Of a stretch of 64,000 bases of DNA, positions 10,356 through 19,668 are shown piece after piece. The DNA is from Paenibacillus sp. OVF10 (lineage in GTDB: Bacteria; Bacillota; Bacilli; Paenibacillales; Paenibacillaceae): assembly GCA_022836915.1 (NCBI GenBank), contig CP094668.1, positions 248,001 to 312,000 on the forward strand, given 5' to 3'. Under the pieces are notes generated by a model. The model saw only the letters and a list, made by a program, of their open reading frames with translations. It was not told where the DNA came from and did not search any database. The position numbers and the translations under genes are program-made. Every line of letters starts with the position of its first letter. The stretch's first letter is position 1.

Positions 10356-12594
10356 GCTGATTCCTCCTTTCCTTCGCTTGGAAAAGCGTACGCCACGGGA
10401 TGCCTTCGGTCGTTCCCAGCCTTTGTTCCAGTGCAGTATATTGTGCATCGAGTACACCCGAAGATGAAGAACGAACCATTTCCTGCCGAATCGCCTCCAT
10501 TGCCAACCGCATGTAACATACAGCAGCTCCAGCTCGGGCCTGCCGCATATCAGGCTTCTGCTCCAGAGCCTGCTCGAACAGAGACAGCGCATGATCATTG
10601 TGGCCTTTGGCATACAGCGTTTCACCTAGCCAGAATAAACCTTCAGCATCCAGTTCACTCTCGGTCATGCACTGAATGAGGATGTTCGCGGCTACCATGG
10701 TATACCCCTGACGATACAGCAGACTTGCAAACTCCCGTCGTAAAGTTATAGCCGTTCCCCAATGGTCACGCATCATCATGGCCCGCAACTCATGCAGTTG
10801 CTCAGCAAGTGTAAGCTGTCCTGTCTTTACGGCTTGCTGCACAACCTTTTCTGCTACCATCTCTGCCTGCGGACCCCATTGCATAAGCTTTTGTTCTTGT
10901 GAAGCAGGTTTTATGCTTCGCGGCTCTTTGGTTAACTGATTCAGCAGTCGATCCATGACCTTCCATACGTTCTTTTCTTGTGGAAGCGTAGTTGCGAGGA
11001 ACGCCTCGGATAATCGTAATCCGTTGGTCCAACAAGCCAGTGCCCAATCCATTCTGTGCTCAGCCGGCAGATTGACTTCATTTACACACCCTACGCTCCA
11101 GTGTTCTTCTGCCAGTTGTAGTGCTTCGGAAACCCTATTCGCACATAACATCCAATGTATTCGATCCGCTACATGTATACGAGCAGTACGCGCATCTGCA
11201 TCCAGTATTTTCAATGCCTGTTCATATGCTCCACAGCCTGCTAGAACATAGATCACATACACCAGATGATCCTCATTCTTCACTGCATATGAATGTGGCA
11301 TTTCACCACGAATCGAATCACCGCGGCCCGATTCCTTGATTCCTCGGCATCTGGCAAGCAATGTTTCTGCTATGTTCGCATCCGTTTCACCGGATTGTTG
11401 CAGCACATCTGCCAACCCTGCCCATGCCGGGGCATATGTGAACATGCTGTCCAGAGCCAGCCCGTACAGATGTGCAGACTCATTAAGGAATCCCCGTTTC
11501 TGCGCAAGTCTTGCCATGGCGGTATAGGCTCTGTAACTGTCTGAACCTGCTTCTGTTACGTATGACGTGCCTACCGCGCTACTGCCATCACTGTGTCCAA
11601 CACGGTCTATTCCCTCCCGGCAGTTCGTTGCTCGTGCATACGATTGATATGCACGTTCCTCCAAACCTTGCTGCTCCAACGTCTCCCCATACAACAGGTG
11701 CAGATCAGCATAGGATGGATAACGCTGCCTTTCCACCGCCAGAATGGCATGTGCCTCGTCATAATGTTCCGATCCTACAAGGGTCTTTGCATAATCTCTA
11801 ACCAGTGTAGAACGATATGGCGCGAGCGACTCTGTCAGGCGCAATGATTCACGGAACGCTTCAATTGCCTTTTCGACCTGACCAAGCTGGCAATACGTTA
11901 CTCCCAGATTGTACAAGTGAAAAGGCGGTTTCGGGTCATCCTGTAATTCACGTTCAATCAGTTTCAAATTACGTCTTGGCTTATGCTCTTGCGCAATCGT
12001 TGAGGCCAGATATCCATCATGAACCAGACATAGTGGAGCAAGCGGTTCAGTCTCGATCAATTGGCTTTGTTCATCTGTATAGGTCTCGCTCTTATTCATA
12101 TCAGCAGCCTCATCCAGGACAAGCTTGCTTGGCATACAACGAACCAACTGCTCATGGACGCGTCCCGCATATCGATATCCCTGATGAGCACGGAACAGCC
12201 TCACTGGCTGAGAGATAACGCTCTCTTCCACCCCTTCACCGTATCGATTCTCTATGGTAATACGTAATCTCGAAATGCTTTTATGGACTTTGGGTAAATA
12301 ATTCAGCAGTTCTTCCAATCCCAGCGTAACGTACTCATCCGCATCCAAACACAGGACCCATTCCGTGCTCGCCAGAGGCAGACTGATATTTCGTGCATGG
12401 GCAAAATCATCTTCCCAACAGGCGTGCAACACCGTTGCTCCGTACGTTCTGGCGATCTCGGGTGTACGGTCAGATGAGCCAGTATCAGTGATAAAACATT
12501 CCGTGCTGATATGCTTCAAGCTGTCGAGACAGCGGGGCAGATGATGTTCTTCATTTTGCACAATCATATGAATTCCAAGTAAACGGTTCTTCAA
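10312..12594 (-). CDS. Large GT2-TPR glycosyltransferase
   Basis: About 760 residues in one frame. I choose TTG 12594 because TTGGAGGTGG lies seven bases upstream; residues before it are not conserved in character. Catalytic motifs: LLGIHMIVQNEEHHLP, TDTGSSDRT, ARNISLPLA, LCLDADEYV, GRVHEQL. At least two TPR blocks follow (PFHLYNLGVTYCQLGQVEKAI; later LFWLGETLYAKGHNDHALSLF). It is the first gene of a minus-strand run of three paralogues and sits just downstream of the repeat protein at 12673, which suggests that protein as a possible substrate. Confidence 0.85.
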   Translation of the reverse strand: MKNRLLGIHMIVQNEEHHLPRCLDSLKHISTECFITDTGSSDRTPEIARTYGATVLHACWEDDFAHARNISLPLASTEWVLCLDADEYVTLGLEELLNYLPKVHKSISRLRITIENRYGEGVEESVISQPVRLFRAHQGYRYAGRVHEQLVRCMPSKLVLDEAADMNKSETYTDEQSQLIETEPLAPLCLVHDGYLASTIAQEHKPRRNLKLIERELQDDPKPPFHLYNLGVTYCQLGQVEKAIEAFRESLRLTESLAPYRSTLVRDYAKTLVGSEHYDEAHAILAVERQRYPSYADLHLLYGETLEQQGLEERAYQSYARATNCREGIDRVGHSDGSSAVGTSYVTEAGSDSYRAYTAMARLAQKRGFLNESAHLYGLALDSMFTYAPAWAGLADVLQQSGETDANIAETLLARCRGIKESGRGDSIRGEMPHSYAVKNEDHLVYVIYVLAGCGAYEQALKILDADARTARIHVADRIHWMLCANRVSEALQLAEEHWSVGCVNEVNLPAEHRMDWALACWTNGLRLSEAFLATTLPQEKNVWKVMDRLLNQLTKEPRSIKPASQEQKLMQWGPQAEMVAEKVVQQAVKTGQLTLAEQLHELRAMMMRDHWGTAITLRREFASLLYRQGYTMVAANILIQCMTESELDAEGLFWLGETLYAKGHNDHALSLFEQALEQKPDMRQARAGAAVCYMRLAMEAIRQEMVRSSSSGVLDAQYTALEQRLGTTEGIPWRTLFQAKERRNQLASGTNFPMHDREG

Positions 12595-12672
12595 ATCCAA
12601 CCACCTCCAATACAAAAAAGTACATGAAGTCCACCAAAGGAACTCCATGTACCTATATGACAAATAAATGGG

Positions 12673-14079
12673 TTATGTGCCTTGTCCATTGAAGAACACA
12701 TCAATCGTGCTTGGTGCGCCGATTAGGCTGGAGCGGTAGGAAAGACGCGTATATTTGAGAAAACGCTGCGGTACCAATACATCGACTGACCCGGACAAAA
12801 TGCCCGTTACCGTCGTCACATCCGTGTACCAGTTTGTTCCGTTGGCGCTGATCTCAACAAGAGCATCTACCCGGTTCACACCCGGCCCCCGGTTATACAC
12901 AAAGAAAGAATACGTGCCAAATACACTGGTCGTAACCGCCGGGAGCGCTGTGAAGGTGTTTGCGGTCGGGGTGCTTATGAGTTGGGACTCCTGAAAACTC
13001 TTCTGTGAAATGGACGTCACACTGCTAAGTGTTCCCGCGGTTATTGTAGCACCCAGCACGCTGGTAATTGTACCATTTAGCAGGTTCGTCAACGTTCCTG
13101 CAGTTACCGTTGCGCCAAGTACGCTTGTAATGGTTCCGTTCAATAAGTTTGTAAGTGTTCCTGCGGTAATCGTTGCTCCCAATACACTCGTGATCGTACC
13201 ATTCAGCAAGTTCGTCAACGTACCCGCTGTTACCGTTGCACCGAGTACGCTGGTAATGGTTCCGTTCAACAGGTTCGTCAGTGTTCCTGCGGTTATTGTC
13301 GCTCCGAGTATACCTGTGATGGTACCCGCTGTAATCGTGGCCCCGAGCACACTCGTGATCGTTCCGGCGGTAATCGTTGCTCCCAATACACTCGTAATCG
13401 TACCATTCAGCAAGTTCGTCAGTGTTCCTGCGGTCACCGTGGCCCCGAGCACGCTCGTGATCGTTCCGGCGGTAATCGTTGCTCCAAGTACACTTGTGAT
13501 CGTACCATTCAGCAGGTTCGTCAGCGTTCCTGCGGTCACCGTGGCCCCGAGCACACTCGTGATCGTTCCTGCGGTAATCGTTGCTCCAAGTACACTTGTG
13601 ATCGTACCATTCAGCAGGTTCGTCAGGGTTCCCGCTGTCACCGTGGCTCCGAGCACACTGGTGATCGTACCATTGAGCAGGTTCGTTAATGTACCTGCGG
13701 TCACGGTTGCTCCCAGCACACTCGTGATGGTTCCCGCCGTGATCGTTGCTCCCAATACACTTGTGATCGTACCATTTAGCAAGTTCGTCAATGTACCTGC
13801 TGTTACTGTCGCTCCAAGCACACTGTTGATCGTACCTGCCGTGATCGTCGCTCCAAGTACACTTGTGATGGTTCCGTTCAGAATGTTGGTAATGGTTCCG
13901 GCGTTAATTGTAACCGTGGTCAGACCTGAGATGTTACTGATGGTTCCGTCCAAAATAATACCAACCACGTTCCCGCTCGTATCCGTTCTGACAGGCTGGG
14001 CTGTGCCTGTACTATCCTGGCCGAAAATCAACGTTCTCAGATTATCCGGATTCGTATTAAACGTTGTAAAGTTAGGCAT
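12673..14079 (-). CDS. Thr-rich repeat protein with C-terminal beta-type domain
   Basis: 468 residues. After a short N-terminal part (MPNFTTFNTNPDNLRTLIFG) the middle, about residues 45-350, is built of two alternating short units, one like LTNLLNGT and one like ITSVLGATVTAG, often forming a 21-residue module. Thr recurs in register, as in a beta-solenoid or filament. The last 100 residues form a non-repeat domain (SFFVYNRGPG, LKYTRLSYRS) shared with the next gene. I recall similar proteins labelled DUF6385 but cannot confirm it. No signal peptide or anchor is visible. Being Thr-rich and flanked by glycosyltransferases, it is a good candidate glycosylation target; this is inference. Confidence 0.8.
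   Translation of the reverse strand: MPNFTTFNTNPDNLRTLIFGQDSTGTAQPVRTDTSGNVVGIILDGTISNISGLTTVTINAGTITNILNGTITSVLGATITAGTINSVLGATVTAGTLTNLLNGTITSVLGATITAGTITSVLGATVTAGTLTNLLNGTITSVLGATVTAGTLTNLLNGTITSVLGATITAGTITSVLGATVTAGTLTNLLNGTITSVLGATITAGTITSVLGATVTAGTLTNLLNGTITSVLGATITAGTITSVLGATITAGTITGILGATITAGTLTNLLNGTITSVLGATVTAGTLTNLLNGTITSVLGATITAGTLTNLLNGTITSVLGATVTAGTLTNLLNGTITSVLGATITAGTLSSVTSISQKSFQESQLISTPTANTFTALPAVTTSVFGTYSFFVYNRGPGVNRVDALVEISANGTNWYTDVTTVTGILSGSVDVLVPQRFLKYTRLSYRSSLIGAPSTIDVFFNGQGT
13020..13910 (-). repeat. Coding tandem repeats, 24/39-bp units (63-bp module)
   Basis: The DNA behind the repeats of the 468-residue protein repeats words such as GTACCATTCAGCA and CCGGCGGTAATCGTTGC at regular spacing. 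Copies differ mostly at third codon positions, so the repeat has been kept by selection for protein sequence and is not a fresh duplication. Confidence 0.85.
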
Positions 14080-14125
14080 GTGCCTCGTCCTCCTCCCTGG
14101 TCAAATCTGTGAGATCATAACTCCC

Positions 14126-14623
14126 TTACGGCATACGCTGTGCCTGAAAGTAAACATCGAGCCGGGTCGGCTGATCCGGTTCAACGGATCGAATTGCAAG
14201 CCGGGTATAGTGCAAAAATCGCAATGGTACCAGCGCTTTGGTCTGGCCTCCCGCGACCACCTCCTGGCTGTCCACAGCATAATCCACGGCATTTGGGCTG
14301 ATCTGGATCTGTACAAGAGCCGGATGTTTTCCCCGATTCACAACGCCATAGGTATACATGCTGAGTGATGAGGTGTCTTGTGCCGGGAGTGAATCCATGC
14401 TGCTACTGGTTTCGGCTCCGACATACGTATGCTCTGTAAAACAATGAATAGCACCAGGGAGTTTCGTGCGTGAGGAAGCACCCTGCTTGAACCGGGGACG
14501 AGTAATCCGGGAACAAGGGGGTTTCAGCAATTTAGCGCGGCAGGAATGACGGGAGCGGCGGCGACTGACATATTTAGTTGGTTGCTTCGTTCTCTTCTTG
14601 CTTCGCTTCGCTGTTCGACTCAT
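14126..14623 (-). CDS. Small homologue of the repeat protein, with basic N-terminus
   Basis: 165 residues. The first 50 are very Arg/Lys-rich (SKKRTKQPTKYVSRRRSRH). The C-terminal 90 match the non-repeat domain of the protein at 12673 position by position: MYTYGVVNRGKHP against SFFVYNRGPGVNR, LVPLRFLHYTRLAIRS against LVPQRFLKYTRLSYRS, and RLDVYFQAQ against TIDVFFNGQ. ATG 14623 follows TAAGGGGAAATCGAG. The basic segment may bind an anionic surface polymer or DNA. No transmembrane segment is seen. It is probably a partner of the repeat protein. Confidence 0.72.
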   Translation of the reverse strand: MSRTAKRSKKRTKQPTKYVSRRRSRHSCRAKLLKPPCSRITRPRFKQGASSRTKLPGAIHCFTEHTYVGAETSSSMDSLPAQDTSSLSMYTYGVVNRGKHPALVQIQISPNAVDYAVDSQEVVAGGQTKALVPLRFLHYTRLAIRSVEPDQPTRLDVYFQAQRMP

Positions 14624-14821
14624 CTCGATTTCCCCTTAAAAAATGTGCTTACGCATCGTATGCCCGGTTTGTATATGCGGGCACGGCATCTGCCGTTATT
14701 TCCAGATATACGGCTCAGTCCCCAATCCATTTTGCTTCTTTTCACATACACTGCAAGTACAATGAAATGCGAATCAATCGGAATGTTGCTCAAATGAACT
14801 GGTCTATGGGAGGTGGATGAG

Positions 14822-15354
14822 ATGACCAACTATAATGTATTCAACCAATCCAATCGTCCCCTGTTTACTCAACTGACCAATACCTTCTCAGCCCCGGGCA
14901 TTGAAGCGTCACCAGACAGCGGTGCAGCTGCTGCAGGCAGCTTTTTTGCCCTGACGACCAACAATACCTCGATTCCTTCCAACCAGAACCTTCTTCTACA
15001 GATCTTGAATGCGGCCGGCAGCGGCCGAACAATACGCATATCCAGCCTCACAGGAGGCACAACAGCGGCGGCTACTCTTGTTATCTATTCAGGAGGAACC
15101 GTGACTGTTGGTAGCACACCAGTGCCCGTCAATACATTACTGGGCAATACCAATGCCAGTGTAGTTACCACAAGGCAAAATACTGGTACTCTGGGGGAAC
15201 CTTCACGAGTATTGCAAGTATTCCGCTCACCGCAGGAATTTTTTCACTGGATCTGAATGGCTCCATTATTGTGCCACCGGGACAAACATTATCCATTAGC
15301 GTAGGCACGGGGAATCAGACGGCAGCCATTAATCTGTTCTGGTGGGAATTCTGA
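14822..15354 (+). CDS. Surface-type protein, first of two tandem paralogues (one frame break)
   Basis: About 177 residues. ATG 14822 lies seven bases after GGGAGGTGG. It starts TNYNVFNQSNRPLFTQLTNT and is rich in Thr, Ser, Asn and Gly, like a beta-sandwich or appendage subunit. The frame breaks at the G run 15193-15197; after correction it reads to FWWEF at 15354, matching the end FAWWEV of its neighbour. No signal peptide is visible. Function unknown; divergent from the repeat-protein genes and probably part of the same surface layer. Confidence 0.72.
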
Positions 15355-15384
15355 GTTTGATCCTGATAAAAGGAGGTGCACACA

Positions 15385-15966
15385 TTGCCAAACAATAATG
15401 TATTCAACCCGTTAAGCCAGCCCGTCTATACGTCCAACACAAACACGTATATTTCTCCAGGCATTGTTGCACCTCCGGAGAATAATGCTGGCAGTACAGG
15501 CAATCTGTACAATGCGGGTTCCACCAACTCCACAACACTGGGCTTGCTGGGAGGAACGGTTATCGCCACCGTACAATTGGCCAATCCAGCAGGGAGTGGG
15601 AAAACCCTATACGTATCACGACTCTCCGGTGGAATCACGGTTGCACTGAATCTGTTGTCATCCTTCAGCGGTTCCATGAGTCTGAGCGCTAATGGAACAC
15701 TGACATCGCCCACCACACTCACGCCGGTAAACAGCAATCTTTCCAGCAGCAATACCAGCGTAGCCATCGTACGATTCTCTGCTGCTGCGCCTTCAGGAGC
15801 GACCCCATTGATGGCTATGCCCCTTCAAGCAGGGCCGTTTCTATCCAATGAATTTGGCCGTTACGTGGTTCCTCCGGGTCAAGCTATTAACCTCTCTGTC
15901 AGCGGATCACTTTCGGTTGGTGGACTGATGGCCTCTACTGCTTATTTTGCTTGGTGGGAAGTGTAA
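15385..15966 (+). CDS. Surface-type protein, second tandem paralogue
   Basis: 193 residues from TTG 15385, which stands seven bases after AAAGGAGGTG; the GTG at 15376 overlaps that site and is unlikely. N-terminus PNNNVFNPLSQPVYTSNTNT and SPGIVAPPENN match the gene before it, as do the AGSGKTLYVSRLSGG block and the C-terminal FAWWEV. Low in Lys and charged residues, rich in Ser/Thr/Asn. It sits 30 bp after its paralogue, so one transcript is likely. A bidirectional terminator follows. Function unknown. Confidence 0.78.
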   Translation: MPNNNVFNPLSQPVYTSNTNTYISPGIVAPPENNAGSTGNLYNAGSTNSTTLGLLGGTVIATVQLANPAGSGKTLYVSRLSGGITVALNLLSSFSGSMSLSANGTLTSPTTLTPVNSNLSSSNTSVAIVRFSAAAPSGATPLMAMPLQAGPFLSNEFGRYVVPPGQAINLSVSGSLSVGGLMASTAYFAWWEV

Positions 15967-15999
15967 TTCGCTCAATCGTGCTTAACAATGCAATGTGCA

Positions 16000-16036
16000 A
16001 ACAGCCGCCTTCGGATGAGTACCGAAAGCGGCTGTT
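16000..16036. terminator. Bidirectional rho-independent terminator
   Basis: AACAGCCGCCTTCGG and CCGAAAGCGGCTGTT pair across a seven-base loop between the converging surface-protein and MFS genes. Confidence 0.85.
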
Positions 16037-16085
16037 CGTTATATTGTAGATGTAATGATATTTAAAAATGTCCGGGCAAAGGCTA

Positions 16086-17431
16086 TCAGGCCGATTCCTG
16101 CGGAATGATCTCTTTGGCTTCAGACACGAGAGGTTGCTTTCCTCCCACAAAATGCGTTGCAGCAGTATGCCGGCAAGACCAATCACCAGCGTAGCGAGAC
16201 CGATATATTGAAAGGTAGGGCTCGGCCCTGCAACTCGGATGAGCGCTCCACCTGCAAGTGGAGCTACGACCAGTACAACACTGGATAGTGAATTTTGAAT
16301 GCCGAAGACGCGCCCTACATAGGCAGGAGGGGTCTCTTTTTGCAACAAATAATTCAGAGTTACCATAAAGAGCCCATTACCCAGCCCAATGCAGAGGCCC
16401 CAGATAATAACCCAAATTTCAGGTGTTTGTGGGCCGATCCACCCCAGCGCAGCAATTCCGGCACCCACGAACAGATATCCTCCACCCAGTCCCCACCCAT
16501 ACCCAATTCTCGGCAAGCGATTTAATAACAAAATGATGACTACTGCCCCTGCTCCTGCCGACGACCCCAACCAGCCGAGCAGTGATTCGTTACCTGGCTT
16601 GATCTCTCGAAACAGGGTCGTAAACTGATAATCAATCATAAGAATGGCCATCAGTCCAAAACAGCCGAACAAAATCGTACTCAGCACGGTGCGACTGCTC
16701 CGTATAAAATGCCAGCCTTGCTTCCATTGGGAGAACAAGGATTCCGATCCATCCTTTTCACTATTAGCACTTCCGTCTGATTCAACGAACTCCGACTTCT
16801 CCACCAAACGCCGCAAGGGCCATAATACCACACCCGACAACAGGCGGGTACAGGCATTAATGACAATACAGATTTGTGGTGAGAAAAAGGCCAAAATGAC
16901 TGCACCCAGAAGTGGTCCCGCCACTTTCGAACACTGGCTCACAAAACCGTTTAGGGACGATGCCTGAAACAGATACTCCTCTGCCACCACCTGACGGGTT
17001 AACGCCTGCTGAGCTGGAACGTGAAAAACTCCCATCATGGCCCGCAGAGCAAGAAGCGGAAGCAACCATGCCGGGCTTGGTGCGAATAAAATAGCAACGG
17101 TTAATCCCACGGTGATCACATCACACAGGATCATGATTTTCACTTTGTGCAGTCGATCAGCAAGGGCACCAGCAAAGGAGCCCAGCAGTATACCCGGGAC
17201 AGCCATACATACAGGAATAAGCGCAATGATCAGCGGATCGGCGCCCCAACGGTAGGCCACCATCACCTGGATGGCGAGTGCATCGAACCAATCTCCAAAC
17301 GTAGCCAGCGAGTATGCGATAAACATGCGGACAAACCGGAGGTTGGTCCATAAGCTTTTGGAAGATTGCGCAGATGAGGCGGGTGATTCGGTGGGTTCAT
17401 TGGATGTGGGTTCATTTGAAATGACGGTCAT
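16086..17431 (-). CDS. MFS transporter, enterobactin-exporter-like (one frame break at C-terminus)
   Basis: About 448 residues with twelve hydrophobic segments. After a Ser/Thr/Pro-rich start comes SLATFGDWFDALAIQVMV, then GSFAGALADRLHKVK (the MFS loop 2-3 motif) and RAMMGVFHVPAQQALTRQVV, which places it in the MFS_3/EntS-like group of drug or siderophore exporters. The frame breaks at 16144-16146 (one missing G on the coding strand); the corrected end reads GGKQPLVSEAKEI to a stop at 16086, just before the shared terminator. A separate start region with the downstream regulator gene at 18679 suggests that regulator may control it. Confidence 0.82.
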
Positions 17432-17500
17432 ACTTGTATTTCCTCCCTTGATTACAGCCGCTTGTGGTCTGTATGTTCCTTGGCTGTAATCATAAAGGAG

Positions 17501-18679
17501 TTATATCAGAGGAAGATCAGAGGATGGGGAGGTAGGAGATAAAAAGTTACGTACTTCATCTGCAATTTGTTGTCCATATAAGGGAACACCGTAACTTTTG
17601 CCGATCTCAGCGTACACTTGACGATACTTACTCCGAAGTCTGCCTTCGATTCGATGATGACCCAGGAATAGGAGAATTTGATATGCAGCATTCAGATATA
17701 GCGGTGCGTTCAGCGACATTTTCAATACATCCAGACCGTCATCCATTCTTAACTCTGCCTCACGAACTCGTCCTTGCCGAAGTAACCATAACCCCTCCAT
17801 CACCTGAAAACGTCCGATCTCTCGCAGATACGGGGAATCCTTCAATCCCGCTCGCAGGACTGCCATCTGGGCCTCAATAGCTTCACCGCTGCCACCCCAC
17901 AGTTCCACATACAACGCTGCAAGTGCTACAGGCAGTCTGAAATTCTTGAGCTCGTCAGTCTCTATTACACGATACGTTTCTTCAAGCTGCGTTTTGGCAC
18001 GTTGATACTGGCCCACCTCTACATAGACTTCAACGATGTTCAGAATGCGGAGTTCGCGAAGCTGATCGGCAGATAATGCAGATGAACTCAATGCCTGCTC
18101 ATACAAAGGTAAGCTTTCTGATGGTTCAATTAGCGAATGAACAAAGATCAATAACCAGTATAAGCGCTCTTCAAAAGCGATTTCTTTCGTTGTAATCAGC
18201 CATTCCAGATCTCCCTGTATAAAATGAATATACAACTGATAATACGGGACAATCTGAATGCCAAGCGCTTCTTGCTGTTGAACCAGGGTCTGTATGGCAT
18301 TTCCCTGCCCAAACAAGTGATATTTACGAAGTAATCCGTGAATGACTTCCTGCATTTCTGGGTCCTGAGCAGAAGGGCTAGCGGGTAGAGCGGACTTGTT
18401 CTTCTGCACAGCAAGCCGGTATCCATAGCCCCGTACCGTGTCCAGACTGATCTCATCCCAGCGTTTCAATTTCTTGCGCAGGCGATAGATATGATCGTCC
18501 ACGGTGCGTTCAACCGGATATTCCAGCGGCCATACCCGATCCAGCAGTTGACTGCGGGTGAAGGCTTTTTCCTTGTTTTCATACAAAAAATGCAGCAGTG
18601 CAAATTCCTTGGCGAGCAGGCGAATGGATTCCGTTCGCCGCGTGACCGTATATGTCCCTTCATCCCATTGCAAAGACAT
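17501..18679 (-). CDS. OmpR-type winged-helix regulator with TPR-like C-terminus, no receiver domain
   Basis: 392 residues. Residues 1-95 form a Trans_reg_C DNA-binding domain (LLAKEFALLHFLYENKEKAF, RTVDDHIYRLRKKL, TVRGYGYRL). There is no phosphoacceptor domain. The remaining 290 residues are helical and TPR-like (VEVYVEVGQYQRAKTQLEETY; FQVMEGLWLLRQGRVREAEL), as in SARP/AfsR- or HilA-like activators that sense proteins or ligands. It precedes the MFS gene by about 70 bp on the same strand, so it may autoregulate and control that exporter. Confidence 0.8.
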   Translation of the reverse strand: MSLQWDEGTYTVTRRTESIRLLAKEFALLHFLYENKEKAFTRSQLLDRVWPLEYPVERTVDDHIYRLRKKLKRWDEISLDTVRGYGYRLAVQKNKSALPASPSAQDPEMQEVIHGLLRKYHLFGQGNAIQTLVQQQEALGIQIVPYYQLYIHFIQGDLEWLITTKEIAFEERLYWLLIFVHSLIEPSESLPLYEQALSSSALSADQLRELRILNIVEVYVEVGQYQRAKTQLEETYRVIETDELKNFRLPVALAALYVELWGGSGEAIEAQMAVLRAGLKDSPYLREIGRFQVMEGLWLLRQGRVREAELRMDDGLDVLKMSLNAPLYLNAAYQILLFLGHHRIEGRLRSKYRQVYAEIGKSYGVPLYGQQIADEVRNFLSPTSPSSDLPLI

Positions 18680-18764
18680 GTCAGGGTCCTCCTACTATGT
18701 ATAATTCGCTATTCCAAAATAATATAGATTCATTCCATTTTCTTCAACGTGTTCAACATACCAC

Positions 18765-18799
18765 AAAAAAACCTTTGCGAGAACGCAAAAGGTTTTTTT
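18765..18799 (-). terminator. Terminator after the ABC importer operon
   Basis: CCTTTGCG and CGCAAAAGG pair with an AAAAAA/TTTTTTT extension on each side. It is placed downstream of the ATPase gene. Confidence 0.8.
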
Positions 18800-18871
18800 A
18801 TCGTTTATCTTATAGATAGCTAAATTGTAGACGCTACGTATATCTGTTCTTCCAACAAGTATTACCTTGCC

Positions 18872-19666
18872 TTAACCCAGTACGACACGATCATCTGCCA
18901 TTTTTTTGCCGCTAATCCGTTCGAATTCACCAAGCAACTCAGGCACGGTTAACGTACGTTTGCGCTCTTCGCTGACATCCAGAATAATTCGTCCTTTGTC
19001 CATCATAATCAGACGGTTCCCCAGACGAATCGCCTGCTCCATATTGTGCGTCACCATCAATGTAGTCAGTCTCATCTCACGCACAAGTGTCTCCGTCAGT
19101 TCCGTGATCAGTTCGGCACGTGAAGGGTCAAGAGCTGCCGTATGCTCATCCAGTAGCAAAATCTGCGGCTGGGTAAACGTAGCCATCAACAGGCTAAGTG
19201 CCTGCCGCTCCCCGCCAGACAAAAGCCCCACTTTTGCATTGAGACGCTTCTCCAGTCCGATTCCCAGCTTCTCCAGTTGCGTGTTGAAAATCTCACGTCT
19301 GGCACGGGTAACTCCGAAGCCCAGTCCACGTCCTTTGCCACGTTTATATGCCATCGCCATATTTTCTTCAATGGACATATGTGGTGCTGTACCTGCCATC
19401 GGGTCCTGAAACACCCGGCCAATCCAGCTGCTGCGTTTATGCTCCGGCAGATTTTTAATGGAGCGGTCATTGATCAGTACATCGCCCATATCCGGCTTCA
19501 TCACACCCGAAATGATGTTCATCAACGTGGATTTACCGGCTCCGTTACTGCCAATCACCGTCACAAAATCTCCCGGATTCATCGTCAGATTCACGCCAAC
19601 CAGCGCGGTCTTCTCATCCGTTGTGCCTGGGTTGAACAGCTTGGTTACTTGCGTAATCTCCAGCAT
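18872..19666 (-). CDS. ABC importer ATPase, TrpZ/COG1101-like
   Basis: 264 residues from ATG 19666 (MLEITQVTKLFNPGT) with GGGAGGTATGTGATC upstream. Walker A is GSNGAGKSTLMN, signature LLSGGERQALSLLMA, Walker B ILLLDEHTAALDP, and the switch His is in MVTHNMEQAIRLG. The order substrate-binding protein, permease, ATPase and the DEHTAALDP motif match importers of the TrpXYZ type, linked to tryptophan or tyrosine uptake in other Firmicutes. The substrate here is not proven. Confidence 0.88.
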   Translation of the reverse strand: MLEITQVTKLFNPGTTDEKTALVGVNLTMNPGDFVTVIGSNGAGKSTLMNIISGVMKPDMGDVLINDRSIKNLPEHKRSSWIGRVFQDPMAGTAPHMSIEENMAMAYKRGKGRGLGFGVTRARREIFNTQLEKLGIGLEKRLNAKVGLLSGGERQALSLLMATFTQPQILLLDEHTAALDPSRAELITELTETLVREMRLTTLMVTHNMEQAIRLGNRLIMMDKGRIILDVSEERKRTLTVPELLGEFERISGKKMADDRVVLG

Positions 19667-19668
19667 GA

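Noticed and set aside
13010..14368. 452-codon open frame on the plus strand opposite the Thr-repeat protein
   Set aside because: It arises because the repeat DNA lacks stops in the opposite frame too. Its product is a mirror repeat (VPAVTVAPSTLVIV), it has no ribosome site, and it overlaps two better supported genes.
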